Shown here piece by piece: positions 36,081 to 43,897 of a stretch of 45,077 nt of DNA. The translations under genes were made by a program, and so were the position numbers. How positions within the stretch are numbered: position 1 is the stretch's first letter; every line of letters starts with the position of its first letter. The DNA lies in contig CAJOND010000043.1 of assembly GCA_905236675.1 (NCBI GenBank), forward strand, positions 1-45,077. Reading direction: 5' to 3'. The notes beneath the pieces are model-generated. The model was not told the origin of the DNA. It did no database searches and was given only the letters and a program-made list of their open reading frames with translations. The stretch is from Candidatus Rifleibacteriota bacterium (GTDB lineage Bacteria > Muiribacteriota > Ozemobacteria > Ozemobacterales > Ozemobacteraceae).

Positions 36081-36154
36081 GGGCCCATAGCTCAGTTGGT
36101 TAGAGCTATCGGCTCATAACCGATCGGTCGTAGGTTCAAGTCCTACTGGGCCCA
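36081..36154 (+). tRNA. tRNA with CAU anticodon (Met, or Ile2 if lysidine-modified)
   Basis: The 74-base gene folds fully: acceptor GGGCCCA with TGGGCCC, D arm GCTC/GAGC, anticodon stem ATCGG/CCGAT with loop CTCATAA, T arm GTAGG/CCTAC with TTCAAGT. It is not the initiator type by its paired acceptor first base. CCA is not encoded. Deciding between elongator Met and Ile2 needs comparison with the other CAU tRNAs of the genome. Confidence 0.92.
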
Positions 36155-36171
36155 TTGAAGTAAAGACCTAA

Positions 36172-36244
36172 GCCCCCATCGTCTAGTGGCCTAGGACACA
36201 GCCCTTTCAAGGCTGCGACATGGGTTCGAATCCCATTGGGGGCG
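36172..36244 (+). tRNA. tRNA-Glu (UUC), copy 1
   Basis: The 73-base gene has acceptor GCCCCCA with TGGGGGC, anticodon loop CTTTCAA giving anticodon TTC, and T arm ATGGG/CCCAT with TTCGAAT. Discriminator is G and CCA is not encoded. It lies 17 bases after the CAU tRNA. Confidence 0.95.
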
Positions 36245-36342
36245 TTGATAAACTTCTTTCATTGAATAGAAGTTAAGAATGGCTCAAAAAAGGTTGGCTC
36301 AATAAAAAAGATCGGTTCAAAATAAAGATCGGCTCTTTTCAA

Positions 36343-36415
36343 GCCCCCATCGTCTAGTGGCCTAGGACACAGCCCTTTCAAGGCTGCGACATGGGTTCGA
36401 ATCCCATTGGGGGCG
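36343..36415 (+). tRNA. tRNA-Glu (UUC), copy 2
   Basis: The 73 bases are identical to 36172-36244, so this is a recent or gene-converted duplicate. The 98-base spacer carries short repeats of the type GATCGGTTCAAAATAAA and GGCTCAAAAAAG. Confidence 0.95.
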
Positions 36416-36421
36416 TATCAA

Positions 36422-36454
36422 AAGCACCAATTATAAAATTGGTGCTTTTTTTTA
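36422..36454 (+). terminator. Terminator of the tRNA cluster
   Basis: AAGCACCAATT / AATTGGTGCTT stem (36422-36432, 36437-36447) with an ATAA loop is followed by a run of T, seven bases after the second tRNA-Glu. Confidence 0.9.
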
Positions 36455-36554
36455 TTTCTCACTAAATTTTACAATTATGAATTTCCTATAAATAACTCAA
36501 ATTTTAATCTTAAAAAATATTGGTATTAACTTTTTTGATGTTATCAAAAAATTA

Positions 36555-36663
36555 CCCCCCTTTTAAGGGGAGAAATCAGCTTTAGCTGACAGAGAGGTTT
36601 TTTATTAATAATTAAATCCCCCTGTCATTCTCTTTCGAATGACGTCCCCCTTTACAAAAGGTG
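36555..36663. repeat. Inverted pair of double-hairpin repeats
   Basis: The left unit (36555-36597) read on the minus strand is CTCTGTCAGC-taaa-GCTGATTTCTCCCC-ttaa-AAGGGG. The right unit (36618-36663) on the plus strand is CCCCCTGTCATTC, GAATGACGTCCCCC then TTTACAAAAGG. Both have the order: short C-tract, GTC hairpin, C-tract pairing with G-tract. Together they form a composite with inverted halves around an AT-rich centre. Confidence 0.65.
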
Positions 36664-36752
36664 GTGTTTTAGTTAGCTACTATTACAAAATATTAAGTTT
36701 GAATCAATGTATTAATCATCTTTGAGTGAAAAAAATGGGAAAGTTGAGTAAA

Positions 36753-37181
36753 TTACTCATCAAATTTTTTTGTTCTTAAAGCTTTTTTTTGACTATTGAT
36801 TTTTTTTGAAGTGATTCTATCTTCAATAGATGCTTTTGTCGGCTTTGTTGGTCGTCTTTTCTTTTTTACTTTTAAAGCCTCTAACACTAAAAGACGCAGC
36901 TTTTCTCTTGCATCTTCAATATTTCTGTATTGTTCTCGAAATCGCTGACTAGTTATTATTATAGTTCCTTCAGAATCTAATTTGTTCTTATTAGCTTGTA
37001 GAAGTTTATTTATTGCTGTTTCACTTAATTGAGAGCAATTTTTTGGATTAAATCTTAATTCTATACAAGTTGAAACTTTATTGACGTTCTGACCACCAGG
37101 CCCTGATGAACGAACAGCACTAACAGTCATCAAATCAGCAGGAATTGTTATTCTTTCATTTATTACTAAATCTTCCATCAT
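36753..37181 (-). CDS. arfB: Alternative ribosome-rescue factor ArfB (peptidyl-tRNA hydrolase)
   Basis: The 142-residue product releases peptides from ribosomes stalled on non-stop mRNA. It has the release-factor GGQ motif at residues 29-31 in SSGPGGQNVNKVST, and a basic C-terminal tail (about 105-142, KVKKKRRPTKPTKASIEDR, then KKINSQKKALRTKKF) that enters the empty mRNA channel. The start is taken as ATG 37181, which overlaps the TGA of the upstream lipoprotein gene by one base (TGATG); a TTG at 37184 is also in frame. Length is normal for ArfB/YaeJ. Confidence 0.93.
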   Translation of the reverse strand: MMEDLVINERITIPADLMTVSAVRSSGPGGQNVNKVSTCIELRFNPKNCSQLSETAINKLLQANKNKLDSEGTIIITSQRFREQYRNIEDAREKLRLLVLEALKVKKKRRPTKPTKASIEDRITSKKINSQKKALRTKKFDE

Positions 37182-37765
37182 CAATAACTTTTAAGATATA
37201 TTCCACTAGACAAGTACATAAAATTTTTGGATGCATATGTAATATAAGGCTTCCAAAAATCGTCATATATTTCACCTTTGTCATAGTAACACCATGCCCA
37301 TGGTTCTTCAATATTGTTTTCTTCTTTATCTTGAAGACTTAAATACCATCTTCCACTTGTTTTAAGATATTTTGAATCTACATAAGCTGTTCCACAATCG
37401 ATATACAACCATCTTGGTTCCCCATCTATCAGGCAATCTGCAACAATATTCAAGGAACAAGACCAGTTTTGGTCTGAAACGAAGGTATAATACCCTTCAT
37501 TAACCTGAATATTAAGAAAAGCTCCCTTTTTGGCAATCATTCGCATAAGCATATCAGCAAGTCTTGATTTTTGCTCTACCCTGACTACCCAATTATGACG
37601 ATAAAGCTCGTATTCAATATCATCATCGTAATCTAATTCCTCAGCGTCATCAGAAAAGCCTCTTTTAAGGGCATCTCTATAGCTTTTATCACTTGTTGTA
37701 CCACAACCTGTTAAAAGAGAAATAATAGTTAAAATAATAAAGAATTTAGAAATGATTTTAATCAT
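37181..37765 (-). CDS. Lipoprotein of unknown function
   Basis: The 194-residue product has a lipoprotein signal ending ISLLTGC (Cys21), followed by a Ser/Thr start and an acidic segment (about 35-55, AEELDYDDDIEYEL). The rest is rich in Trp, Tyr and Asp (WVVRVEQKSRLADMLMRMI, EPRWLYIDCGTAYVDSKYL), suggesting a compact alpha/beta domain outside the cytoplasm. No family recognised. Its stop overlaps the arfB start by one base, so the two genes are coupled although their roles look unrelated. Confidence 0.7.
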   Translation of the reverse strand: MIKIISKFFIILTIISLLTGCGTTSDKSYRDALKRGFSDDAEELDYDDDIEYELYRHNWVVRVEQKSRLADMLMRMIAKKGAFLNIQVNEGYYTFVSDQNWSCSLNIVADCLIDGEPRWLYIDCGTAYVDSKYLKTSGRWYLSLQDKEENNIEEPWAWCYYDKGEIYDDFWKPYITYASKNFMYLSSGIYLKSY

Positions 37766-37882
37766 ATTAATTTTTTCCTTTATTACTCAAATCTTAAAGA
37801 CAAATTTTAAAAAGACTATAATAATTTAGTCCCTACAAAAATACAATTTACAACACAAAAAGAGAACAGAAACTACTATTGT

Positions 37883-38383
37883 TTATCTGAAACTTGGAAT
37901 ATCACCATGATATTTACAATAAACAAGACCATCTTGAGTAAAATCACCTCTGATATGATACTCACAGCTTTTTTCAGGAAGTAGGTCAGGATCAGTAAAA
38001 TTCTTTTCACTTTTTAGATACCTGCCTTTTACTAGTTCTTTAAGATTCAAATCTGTTGATATAAAGCTAGTATTATCCATGTTGTACATTTCAATAGCAC
38101 CAGAAAGAACTCTAATATTAGAGAAACAAGATTTCCTTCTTGCTTCAGCTCTTGACATTTCAAAATTTGGAGTAGCCATAGCCAACAAAATGGAAACCAT
38201 TATTAAAGCAAAAAATGCCACAACTCCAATTCCAATTGCAGTTATCACAAAATTAGAGGTTTGTTTTTTCTTCGGTTTAGAGTCTGGGGTATCTTGAATA
38301 GTTCCAGTAAGATCTGCACCGCAACTAGAGCAATTTGTGTCATTAGAATTATTATAGATACCACAGTTAGGACAAAAAGACAT
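37883..38383 (-). CDS. Zinc-ribbon protein with pseudopilin-like C-terminal half
   Basis: ATG 38383 (166 residues) is chosen because AGGA lies 8 bases upstream; an in-frame TTG at 38401 would include it. Residues 1-25 form a zinc ribbon (CPNCG...CSSCGAD). A polar linker leads to a membrane helix (about 46-66). After it comes PNFEMSRAEARRKSCFSNIR and VLSGAIEMYNMDN, which is the pattern of the alpha-1 helix of GspG/prepilin-type proteins, then a small beta domain with DPDLLPEKSCEYHI and CKYHGDI. A prepilin leader with Gly-Phe-Thr-Leu-type cleavage site is absent. So it may be a membrane-fixed relative of pseudopilins. Function unknown. Confidence 0.7.
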   Translation of the reverse strand: MSFCPNCGIYNNSNDTNCSSCGADLTGTIQDTPDSKPKKKQTSNFVITAIGIGVVAFFALIMVSILLAMATPNFEMSRAEARRKSCFSNIRVLSGAIEMYNMDNTSFISTDLNLKELVKGRYLKSEKNFTDPDLLPEKSCEYHIRGDFTQDGLVYCKYHGDIPSFR

Positions 38384-38430
38384 ACAAATTCCTACTTCCA
38401 AAAAAAACCATATTATATCTAAAATATATA

Positions 38431-38457
38431 TAAAAAAGGAGGCTTTGCAAGCCTCCT
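38431..38457 (-). terminator. Terminator of trpS
   Basis: AAGGAGGCTT / AAGCCTCCTT stem (38435-38444, 38448-38457) has a three-base loop and, on the minus strand, a following T-run. It is 26 bases past the trpS stop. Confidence 0.88.
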
Positions 38458-38482
38458 TAACATTTATTTATATTCTTAAAAA

Positions 38483-39565
38483 TTATTTATATTTTAAATG
38501 AAGTTCATCTAAGAATTCATTATTATCGAAATAATTTAATTTCATAGCAGCTTTAACTTCCCTGAGAGTTTGAGCTGCCATTTCCCTAGCAGTATTGCAG
38601 CCTTCTTTTAGAATATTGTAAACATAATCTATATTGTTTTCATATTCTTTTCTTTTGTTTCTGATTGGTTCTAGTTCTGCTTGAAGAATAGAGTTAAGTA
38701 ACTTCTTAACTTTCATATCACCTAACCCTCCACGCTGATAGTGAGCTTTAAGTTCATCAAGATTTTTATATTCAGGCAGATATTTTGCAAAATGTTCATC
38801 ATTACAAAATGCATCAAGATAAGTAAAAACAGTATTCCCTTCCAAGTTACCAGGATCAGAAACCTTAAGATGATTTGGATCTGTAAACATGCTCATTACT
38901 TTTGCTTTTATTTCTGCTTCTGGATCGCTTAAATAAATACAATTACCAAGAGACTTGCTCATTTTAGCTTTGCCATCTGTACCCGGAAGTCTTAAACAAG
39001 CATCATTCTTAGGAAGTATAATATTTGGATCTACAAGAACATCTCCATAAACAGAATTAAACTTATGAACTATTTCACTGGTCTGCTCCAGCATAGGTTT
39101 CTGATCTTCACCTACAGGAACATCTGTAGCTTTAAAAGCAGTTATATCTGAAGCTTGGCTTATTGGATAAGTAAAGAAACCGACAGGAATACTGGCTTCA
39201 AAATTTCTCATTTGAATTTCTGCCTTAACAGTTGGATTTCTTTGAACTCTGCTAACAGTAACAAGATTCATATAATAGAAAGTAAGTTCAGTTAATTCGG
39301 CTATTTGAGACTGAATAAAAATAGTAGCTTTTTTTGGGTCTATACCTACAGATAAATAATCCAAAGCCACTTCTATAATATTTTGTCTGACTTTTTCGGG
39401 ATGATCGGCATTATCTGTAAGTGCCTGAGCATCGGCAATCATAATGAGAATCTTATCAAATTCACCTGAGTTTTGAAGCTGAACTCTTGGTCTTAAAGAA
39501 CCCACATAATGTCCTATATGTAATCTGCCTGTTGGTCTATCACCAGTTAGTATAATTCTAGGCAT
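38483..39565 (-). CDS. trpS: Tryptophan--tRNA ligase
   Basis: The 360-residue product is a class I aminoacyl-tRNA synthetase. The HIGH-type motif is GRLHIGHYVGSL near residue 13, and the KMSKS loop is KMSKSLGN near residue 203. TVSRVQRNPTVKAEIQMR and TYPISQASDITAFKATDVP are TrpS active-site segments, with DVPVGEDQKPMLEQTSEI following. AAGGAG precedes ATG 39565. It forms a single-gene unit ending in a strong terminator. It is slightly longer than the usual 330 residues, mainly in the C-terminal helical part. Confidence 0.96.
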   Translation of the reverse strand: MPRIILTGDRPTGRLHIGHYVGSLRPRVQLQNSGEFDKILIMIADAQALTDNADHPEKVRQNIIEVALDYLSVGIDPKKATIFIQSQIAELTELTFYYMNLVTVSRVQRNPTVKAEIQMRNFEASIPVGFFTYPISQASDITAFKATDVPVGEDQKPMLEQTSEIVHKFNSVYGDVLVDPNIILPKNDACLRLPGTDGKAKMSKSLGNCIYLSDPEAEIKAKVMSMFTDPNHLKVSDPGNLEGNTVFTYLDAFCNDEHFAKYLPEYKNLDELKAHYQRGGLGDMKVKKLLNSILQAELEPIRNKRKEYENNIDYVYNILKEGCNTAREMAAQTLREVKAAMKLNYFDNNEFLDELHLKYK

Positions 39566-39900
39566 TTAAGAACTCCTTAATATAGTTAGTTATTTTAGAA
39601 ACCATAATATACAACAATGTAATATTCTTCGCAACTGTAATAGGAAGAATGAAGATTGAAGCCAAGCTAAGCTTAGCAGTATGATTGGTGATGGGCTCTA
39701 AACAACCACATCAATAAAACCTAAAGACCAGCTAAAGCCAATTCCCTCTTCCCTCAGCTCTTCTGCTCTGTTGCTCTTTCTCCCTCCTCCCTACTTACTA
39801 TTCTCTTTCCTTCTATCTTCAATCTAAATAAATAGTTTGCCTTTGCTAGGATATTCGGTATAAAATATTTAGGAAGCTTGCATAAAAAGGAAAAGTTACA
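39566..39900. other. Intergenic region, pyrimidine-rich low complexity
   Basis: No gene is seen. About 39730-39830 is a C/T-rich run of CCCTC, CTTCT and CTCTT units that resembles, on the opposite strand, the purine-rich intergenic runs near 168-205 and 43465-43560. A GGAAGAATGAAGATTGAAG piece lies at about 39650. AAAGGAAAAG before 39901 is the ribosome site of the next gene. Confidence 0.6.
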
Positions 39901-40248
39901 ATGGCCGCCACAAAAAAAACTACGACAACTAAAACAACAAAACCAAAAGCAACTACTACCACTACTGTTACTACTGTAACAAAAACGACTACAACAGGTG
40001 GAACTAAAAAGAAATCAAATAATGATTTTTCTTGGAGCAGACTTTTCGGTCTTACAGGCTTGAAACAGAAAATATCACGAAAAACTGGTGTTCCATTTAG
40101 CAAAGCTGGAAGAGATAGAAAAATTGGAGCAATGATTACAAAAGGAATCTCAAGTTTATTCAGCAAAAAAGATTCTGGGAAAAAAGGTTGTGTAGTTTAT
40201 TTCTTTATACCGATAATCATTGGATTAGGGATATATTGTCTCTTATAA
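39901..40248 (+). CDS. Small protein with Thr/Lys-rich N-terminus and C-terminal membrane helix
   Basis: The 115-residue product starts with about 36 residues made almost only of Thr, Lys, Ala and Val, then a basic middle part with LTGLKQKISRKTGVPFSKAG and RDRKIGAMITKG, and a C-terminal membrane helix (about 96-115, VVYFFIPIIIGLGIYCLL). It looks tail-anchored with a positive domain in the cytoplasm. A good ribosome site (AAAGGA) supports it. The opposite strand also shows an open frame (39846-40166) but this reflects the Thr codons. No family recognised with confidence. Confidence 0.6.
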   Translation: MAATKKTTTTKTTKPKATTTTTVTTVTKTTTTGGTKKKSNNDFSWSRLFGLTGLKQKISRKTGVPFSKAGRDRKIGAMITKGISSLFSKKDSGKKGCVVYFFIPIIIGLGIYCLL

Positions 40249-40314
40249 TACTTAATAATTCCAAAAACAAACTTAGTCACTTTATTCTCTCTAATAATAC
40301 AAAGTAAGTAAGTT

Positions 40315-41043
40315 TTAAATTACATTTCCCAATGATTCACCAAAGTCACTTTCTGGAGCTAATACTTTAAATATACTAATTCCTATTGAAAGCATTTTGA
40401 GTCTTTCTGGAATATCTGAACCACCTGTTCTAGCTATCATAAAAAATTGGTTTTTACCTTCATATTTATAACCTGATAAATGATATCTTACAAAAGCATC
40501 TCTTATTGGTGGGTTAAAAAATTCCCTTACATCTTCTTCGCAATATCCTTGTAAAACAAAAGATTTTGAAAAAGTTGGATCTTCATTGAAATTTATATCC
40601 TGCCCTCCGAATACCTTGCCTAAAGTATCCAAAATCATATTTTCATCTCTTAAAAAAAATTGCGGCATATCAAGACCTTCTCTAGATATTATACAAAGTG
40701 TATCATGAAAATAAGTCGCACTTTTACCATAACCAGTTACATAAGTGTGTTCAAAAATTGAAAAATAATAATCTCCACGCATACCAGATGTTTCAGCAAC
40801 GTATTCATGACTATGACCCTTTTCAGAATTCATAATAGAAAAAGGATATACTTTATCAGGAATATGGCAGGCTAATTCAGAGTATTCCAGCCCATTATTA
40901 TCACAATAATCCTTTATTTTATCACGTCTTTCCTGCTCTTTTTTAGATTTATATTCTTCAACTAAAAAAACCATAACAAAAACAAATATGACAATAAAAA
41001 AACCAGCAAATGGGTCAGTATTACTGCGATATCTTGCACCCAT
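40315..41043 (-). CDS. Membrane-anchored protein of unknown function
   Basis: The 242-residue product has one membrane helix (about 13-29, FAGFFIVIFVFVMVFLVEEY), a short coiled coil rich in Lys and Glu, then a cytoplasmic-type domain with NGLEYSELACHIPDKVYPFS, KGHSHEYVAETSGMRGDYYF and FEHTYVTGYGKSATYFHDTL. The layout, a membrane helix followed by a beta-rich domain with a GHSHE segment, is like several uncharacterised domain families of bacterial membrane proteins, but I cannot name one. It is alone between convergent and unrelated genes. Confidence 0.6.
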   Translation of the reverse strand: MGARYRSNTDPFAGFFIVIFVFVMVFLVEEYKSKKEQERRDKIKDYCDNNGLEYSELACHIPDKVYPFSIMNSEKGHSHEYVAETSGMRGDYYFSIFEHTYVTGYGKSATYFHDTLCIISREGLDMPQFFLRDENMILDTLGKVFGGQDINFNEDPTFSKSFVLQGYCEEDVREFFNPPIRDAFVRYHLSGYKYEGKNQFFMIARTGGSDIPERLKMLSIGISIFKVLAPESDFGESLGNVI

Positions 41044-41130
41044 ATTTAACTCTCCTCAAATATATCTATTCCTTTTGCATAAAATAATATCTATTTATTT
41101 ATTATATCAAGTTTTACGTATTTTTATACA

Positions 41131-41158
41131 AAAAAAAAACCGAGTTACTTAACCCGGT
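41131..41158 (-). terminator. Terminator downstream of the small lipoprotein gene
   Basis: On the minus strand ACCGGGTT / AACTCGGT forms an 8-bp stem with one G-T pair and a four-base loop, followed by nine T. It lies about 150 bases past the stop at 41308. Confidence 0.75.
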
Positions 41159-41307
41159 CCGAAAAATAAGGAGGCAAACAAATCCATCAACACTTTCGAC
41201 AAAGATTGTTTTTTATTTAACAATAAATGAATTTTATTATTAAAAATCTTTTTATGAAATATTCTTTAGTATTTGTCGCCTTCCTCCATAATCAAAATAG
41301 CTATATA

Positions 41308-41613
41308 TTAGAAAGAACTTGCATCTTTAAGTTGTTTGTCTATTTTTTCTCTATCATCAATTACTTTGTTAAGTTTTTTCTTAATATCCTTACCATCATA
41401 ACCTACTAATGAAGCTGCTTCAGCTACTTCAGCCTTTTTTCTCAACTGGTCATAATCTACATTTTTGTCTGTTATAGATTTGTTTTCATTTAAATTCCCT
41501 TTAACTTCTGTTGAAGCATTGGGAGATTTTTCATTTTTCTTGCTAGCTTCTGAATCACCACAACCGAGAGTAAAACAGCTTAAACAAAGAACAAATATTA
41601 TAGTTTTTTTCAT
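41308..41613 (-). CDS. Small lipoprotein of unknown function
   Basis: The 101-residue product has a lipoprotein signal ending FTLGC (Cys18), then a polar Lys/Asn/Ser-rich linker (about 20-50) and a helical, charged C-terminal half (YDQLRKKAEVAEAASLVGYD, DIKKKLNKVIDDREKIDKQL). AGGAG is placed well before ATG 41613. It may be a short helical lipoprotein of the envelope; no family is recognised. Confidence 0.7.
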   Translation of the reverse strand: MKKTIIFVLCLSCFTLGCGDSEASKKNEKSPNASTEVKGNLNENKSITDKNVDYDQLRKKAEVAEAASLVGYDGKDIKKKLNKVIDDREKIDKQLKDASSF

Positions 41614-41661
41614 ATATTTCTCCTGTGAAAAAAGTTTGTTATAAAAAACTTTTTTCTCTTT

Positions 41662-42300
41662 TTAAATTCCTTCGCAGGCTCTCCATAGATACCAGGAAGC
41701 TATAGAACGGTATGGTTTCCAATATTTTTCAGCATATTCGAGCATTTTCTCAGAAGTAGGCAGGTTAGGATAAGTACCTGTAATTATAGCAAAACCTTTA
41801 AGTAAACCAAGGTCTTTTCCTGATATAATATCTATTCTGCCTAGTCTGAAAATAAGAAGCATTTCTACGGTCCACTGACCTATTCCTTTTATTTGTGAAA
41901 GATTATCTATTATTTCTTCATTTTCCATTTTATGAAGTTGTTGAATAGTCGGTAATTTACCGCTTATTTCATAATCTGTTAGACTACGTATATAAGATAT
42001 TTTTGGCCTTGAAACCCCTATGCTCCTTAACTCATCATCATCCGCTCTTAATATATCCAATGGGCGAACAGAATTACCATTAAATAGTGAACAAAGTCTC
42101 CTATATATTGCGGATGCCGATTTTCCACTAAGCTGTTGAGATATTATAGATTCTATTAGAGCTTGATAGACAGTTGTAAAAGTATTTATTTTAAGATTGA
42201 ATTCCGGTGCAATTTTTAGAAAATTAGCCATATTTTTATCTTTTTTTGAAAGATAATTTTTAATCTTTTCTATATTGGCTTTTTCTATTTGCGATTTCAC
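41662..42300 (-). CDS. DNA-3-methyladenine glycosylase, AlkA/HhH-GPD type
   Basis: The 212-residue product removes alkylated bases from DNA. The HhH-GPD superfamily features are clear: ALIESIISQQLSGKSASAIY at the start of the core, the helix-hairpin-helix LSQIKGIGQWTVEMLLIFRL, and the catalytic segment DIISGKDLGLLKGF, where the Asp of KDLG is in the place of the catalytic Asp of AlkA/MAG. WKPYRSIASWYLWR near the end is typical. The start is GTG 42300, which overlaps the stop of the upstream YchF-like gene by 4 bases (GTGA). Confidence 0.92.
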   Translation of the reverse strand: MKSQIEKANIEKIKNYLSKKDKNMANFLKIAPEFNLKINTFTTVYQALIESIISQQLSGKSASAIYRRLCSLFNGNSVRPLDILRADDDELRSIGVSRPKISYIRSLTDYEISGKLPTIQQLHKMENEEIIDNLSQIKGIGQWTVEMLLIFRLGRIDIISGKDLGLLKGFAIITGTYPNLPTSEKMLEYAEKYWKPYRSIASWYLWRACEGI

Positions 42301-43382
42301 ACATTAAACCTAAATTCAATCATGTCTCCGTCTTCAACAGCATATTCCTTACCTTCAAGACGAGCAAGCCCAGCAGCTTTTACATTGGCTACGCTTCCCT
42401 TTTCCTTAAAAGCAGTAAATGGAATAACTTCTGCTCTAATAAAACCTCTTTCGATGTCAGAGTGGATTTTACCAGCAGCTTTCTGTGCCTTTGTTCCTTT
42501 TGTTATAGTCCAGGCTCTGACTTCGTCTGGACCATATGTCAAGAAACTAATATAGTTAAGAAGTCTGTAAGCTTCCTGAATTAGCCTGTTTCTGCCTGAT
42601 TCTTTGATGCCATATTCGGCCAAGAACATTTCTTCTTCTTCGGGAGAAAGAGTTGAGATTTCCATTTCAGTAGCTGCAGAAATCAGCAATGGAGTCCATT
42701 TGTGTTCGGCACAGGCTTTCTTAAAAGCTACTACTGTTGGGTCACTTTCATTCTTGTATTGGTCATCAGAACAATTGCCGACCAGAAGCATGGGCTTTTG
42801 AGTCAAAAATCTATAACCGCTTAAACTGTGAGCCTGTTCTTCTGTCATTGGAACTTCAGAAATAAAATGGTTTTCTTCTAATGTTTTCTTTAAAGATTCC
42901 ATTAATTCAAGTTCTTTAATCTGTTCAGGCTTTTTGGTGCCTTTCATTTCTTTGTTCAGACGTTCAATCTTATTTGTAACCATTTCTAAGTCACTGAAAA
43001 TGAACTCAAGACATATTTCTTCCAAATCAGCAACAGGATCTACTTTATTATGAATATGAGGAACAGCGTCACCGCCAAAAAGTCTTACTACAAGCATAAT
43101 GGCTTCGCAAGTTCTTATGTTTGCAAGGGTCTTACTGGCTGATTTCTGATCAGAACCGCTTATACCAGGAATATCAGTAAATTCAACTGTAGCATAAGTG
43201 GTTTTCTTAGGTTTATAAATAGTAGCCAGAAAATCTAGTCTGTCATCAGGAACCTTCACAACGCCGTTATTTATTTCATCAGACTGAACAAGGTAATCTC
43301 TTGTCTGAGCCTGTGCTCTAGTTGCCATATTGAAAATGCTTGTCTTGCCAGACATCGGCAAACCTGCTAAACCTATTTTCAT
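42297..43382 (-). CDS. YchF-like GTPase/ATPase of the OLA1 group, divergent P-loop
   Basis: The 361-residue product matches YchF in length and layout. The P-loop GLPMSGKTSIF (6-16) replaces the usual GLPNVGKST. VEFTDIPGISG is the G3 region. A helical coiled coil (about 125-190) and a C-terminal TGS-like domain ending GDMIEFRFNV follow. The G4 region reads VGNCSDDQ and not the NMxE of YchF that confers ATP preference, so its nucleotide choice is unclear. It may be a paralogue of the canonical ribosome-binding ATPase. Coupled to the AlkA-like gene by a 4-base overlap. Confidence 0.82.
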   Translation of the reverse strand: MKIGLAGLPMSGKTSIFNMATRAQAQTRDYLVQSDEINNGVVKVPDDRLDFLATIYKPKKTTYATVEFTDIPGISGSDQKSASKTLANIRTCEAIMLVVRLFGGDAVPHIHNKVDPVADLEEICLEFIFSDLEMVTNKIERLNKEMKGTKKPEQIKELELMESLKKTLEENHFISEVPMTEEQAHSLSGYRFLTQKPMLLVGNCSDDQYKNESDPTVVAFKKACAEHKWTPLLISAATEMEISTLSPEEEEMFLAEYGIKESGRNRLIQEAYRLLNYISFLTYGPDEVRAWTITKGTKAQKAAGKIHSDIERGFIRAEVIPFTAFKEKGSVANVKAAGLARLEGKEYAVEDGDMIEFRFNV

Positions 43383-43595
43383 TTGAAAATATCTCCCTAT
43401 TTATTTTTTTTCGCTAGTATAATACCACAATTTAGACTTTGAGGAATATGCAAAGTAAAAATAATTATTGAGATAAAAGATAGAAGACCATAAATGGAGA
43501 TTGAAGATGGAAGAATAAAGAGATAAGAGAAGAGAGACCAGAGAGAAGAGATTAGGGAATTGTTTTAGCTAGCGAAAGTCTACACTTTTCCGAAA

Positions 43596-43814
43596 GATGC
43601 TGCCCCACGATAGTGGGGCAGCTGGCTTTGGAGAAGCCAAAGACTGACGACCAACAGGAGGTTGGGAGTGCATGCGAGCGCCAGGATGGCAAGTGAGTCG
43701 TAAGGGGGAGCAATGCAAGGCATTGCGTTGCTGCTTAGAAAAATTACGCAAAGCTTCGCTTTGCTCCCCCCTCAGTCAGCAAGCTGACAGCTCCCCCGCA
43801 AGCAGGGGAGCATC
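43596..43814 (+). repeat. 219-bp repeat element, copy A
   Basis: It starts GATGCTGCCCC and ends GGGGAGCATC, an imperfect terminal inverted repeat. Internal hairpins are GCTGCCCCAC-gata-GTGGGGCAGC near the left end and CAGTCAGC-aa-GCTGACAG plus GCTCCCC-GGGGAGC at the right end. It matches 44712-44930 over its full length with about three mismatches. No coding capacity for a transposase; it looks like a MITE-type or palindromic intergenic element. Confidence 0.9.
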
Positions 43815-43897
43815 TTCAAGAAGTCCTCAAGGAGAGGCTTTAGGGCACTCACACCCATCACCAATCACACCGCCAAAAGGCTTTCAGCCTAGTTTTT

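Larger units (their letters stand above)
36416..36752. other. Intergenic region with tRNA terminator and inverted repeat pair
   Basis: No gene is seen. It holds the tRNA-Glu terminator (36422-36454), a TTTTTTGAT-gtt-ATCAAAAAA hairpin (36531-36551) and a head-to-head pair of double-hairpin repeats (36555-36663). The rest is AT-rich. Confidence 0.7.

Noticed and set aside
36245..36342. CRISPR-like short repeats between the tRNA-Glu genes
   Set aside because: Units are degenerate, of unequal length and adjacent without unique spacers, so this is not a CRISPR array. No other array-like structure was found in the window.
39846..40166. Minus-strand Val-rich frame opposite the Thr-rich protein gene
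   Set aside because: It is antisense of the Thr-codon run; the plus-strand gene has the ribosome site and a sensible membrane helix.
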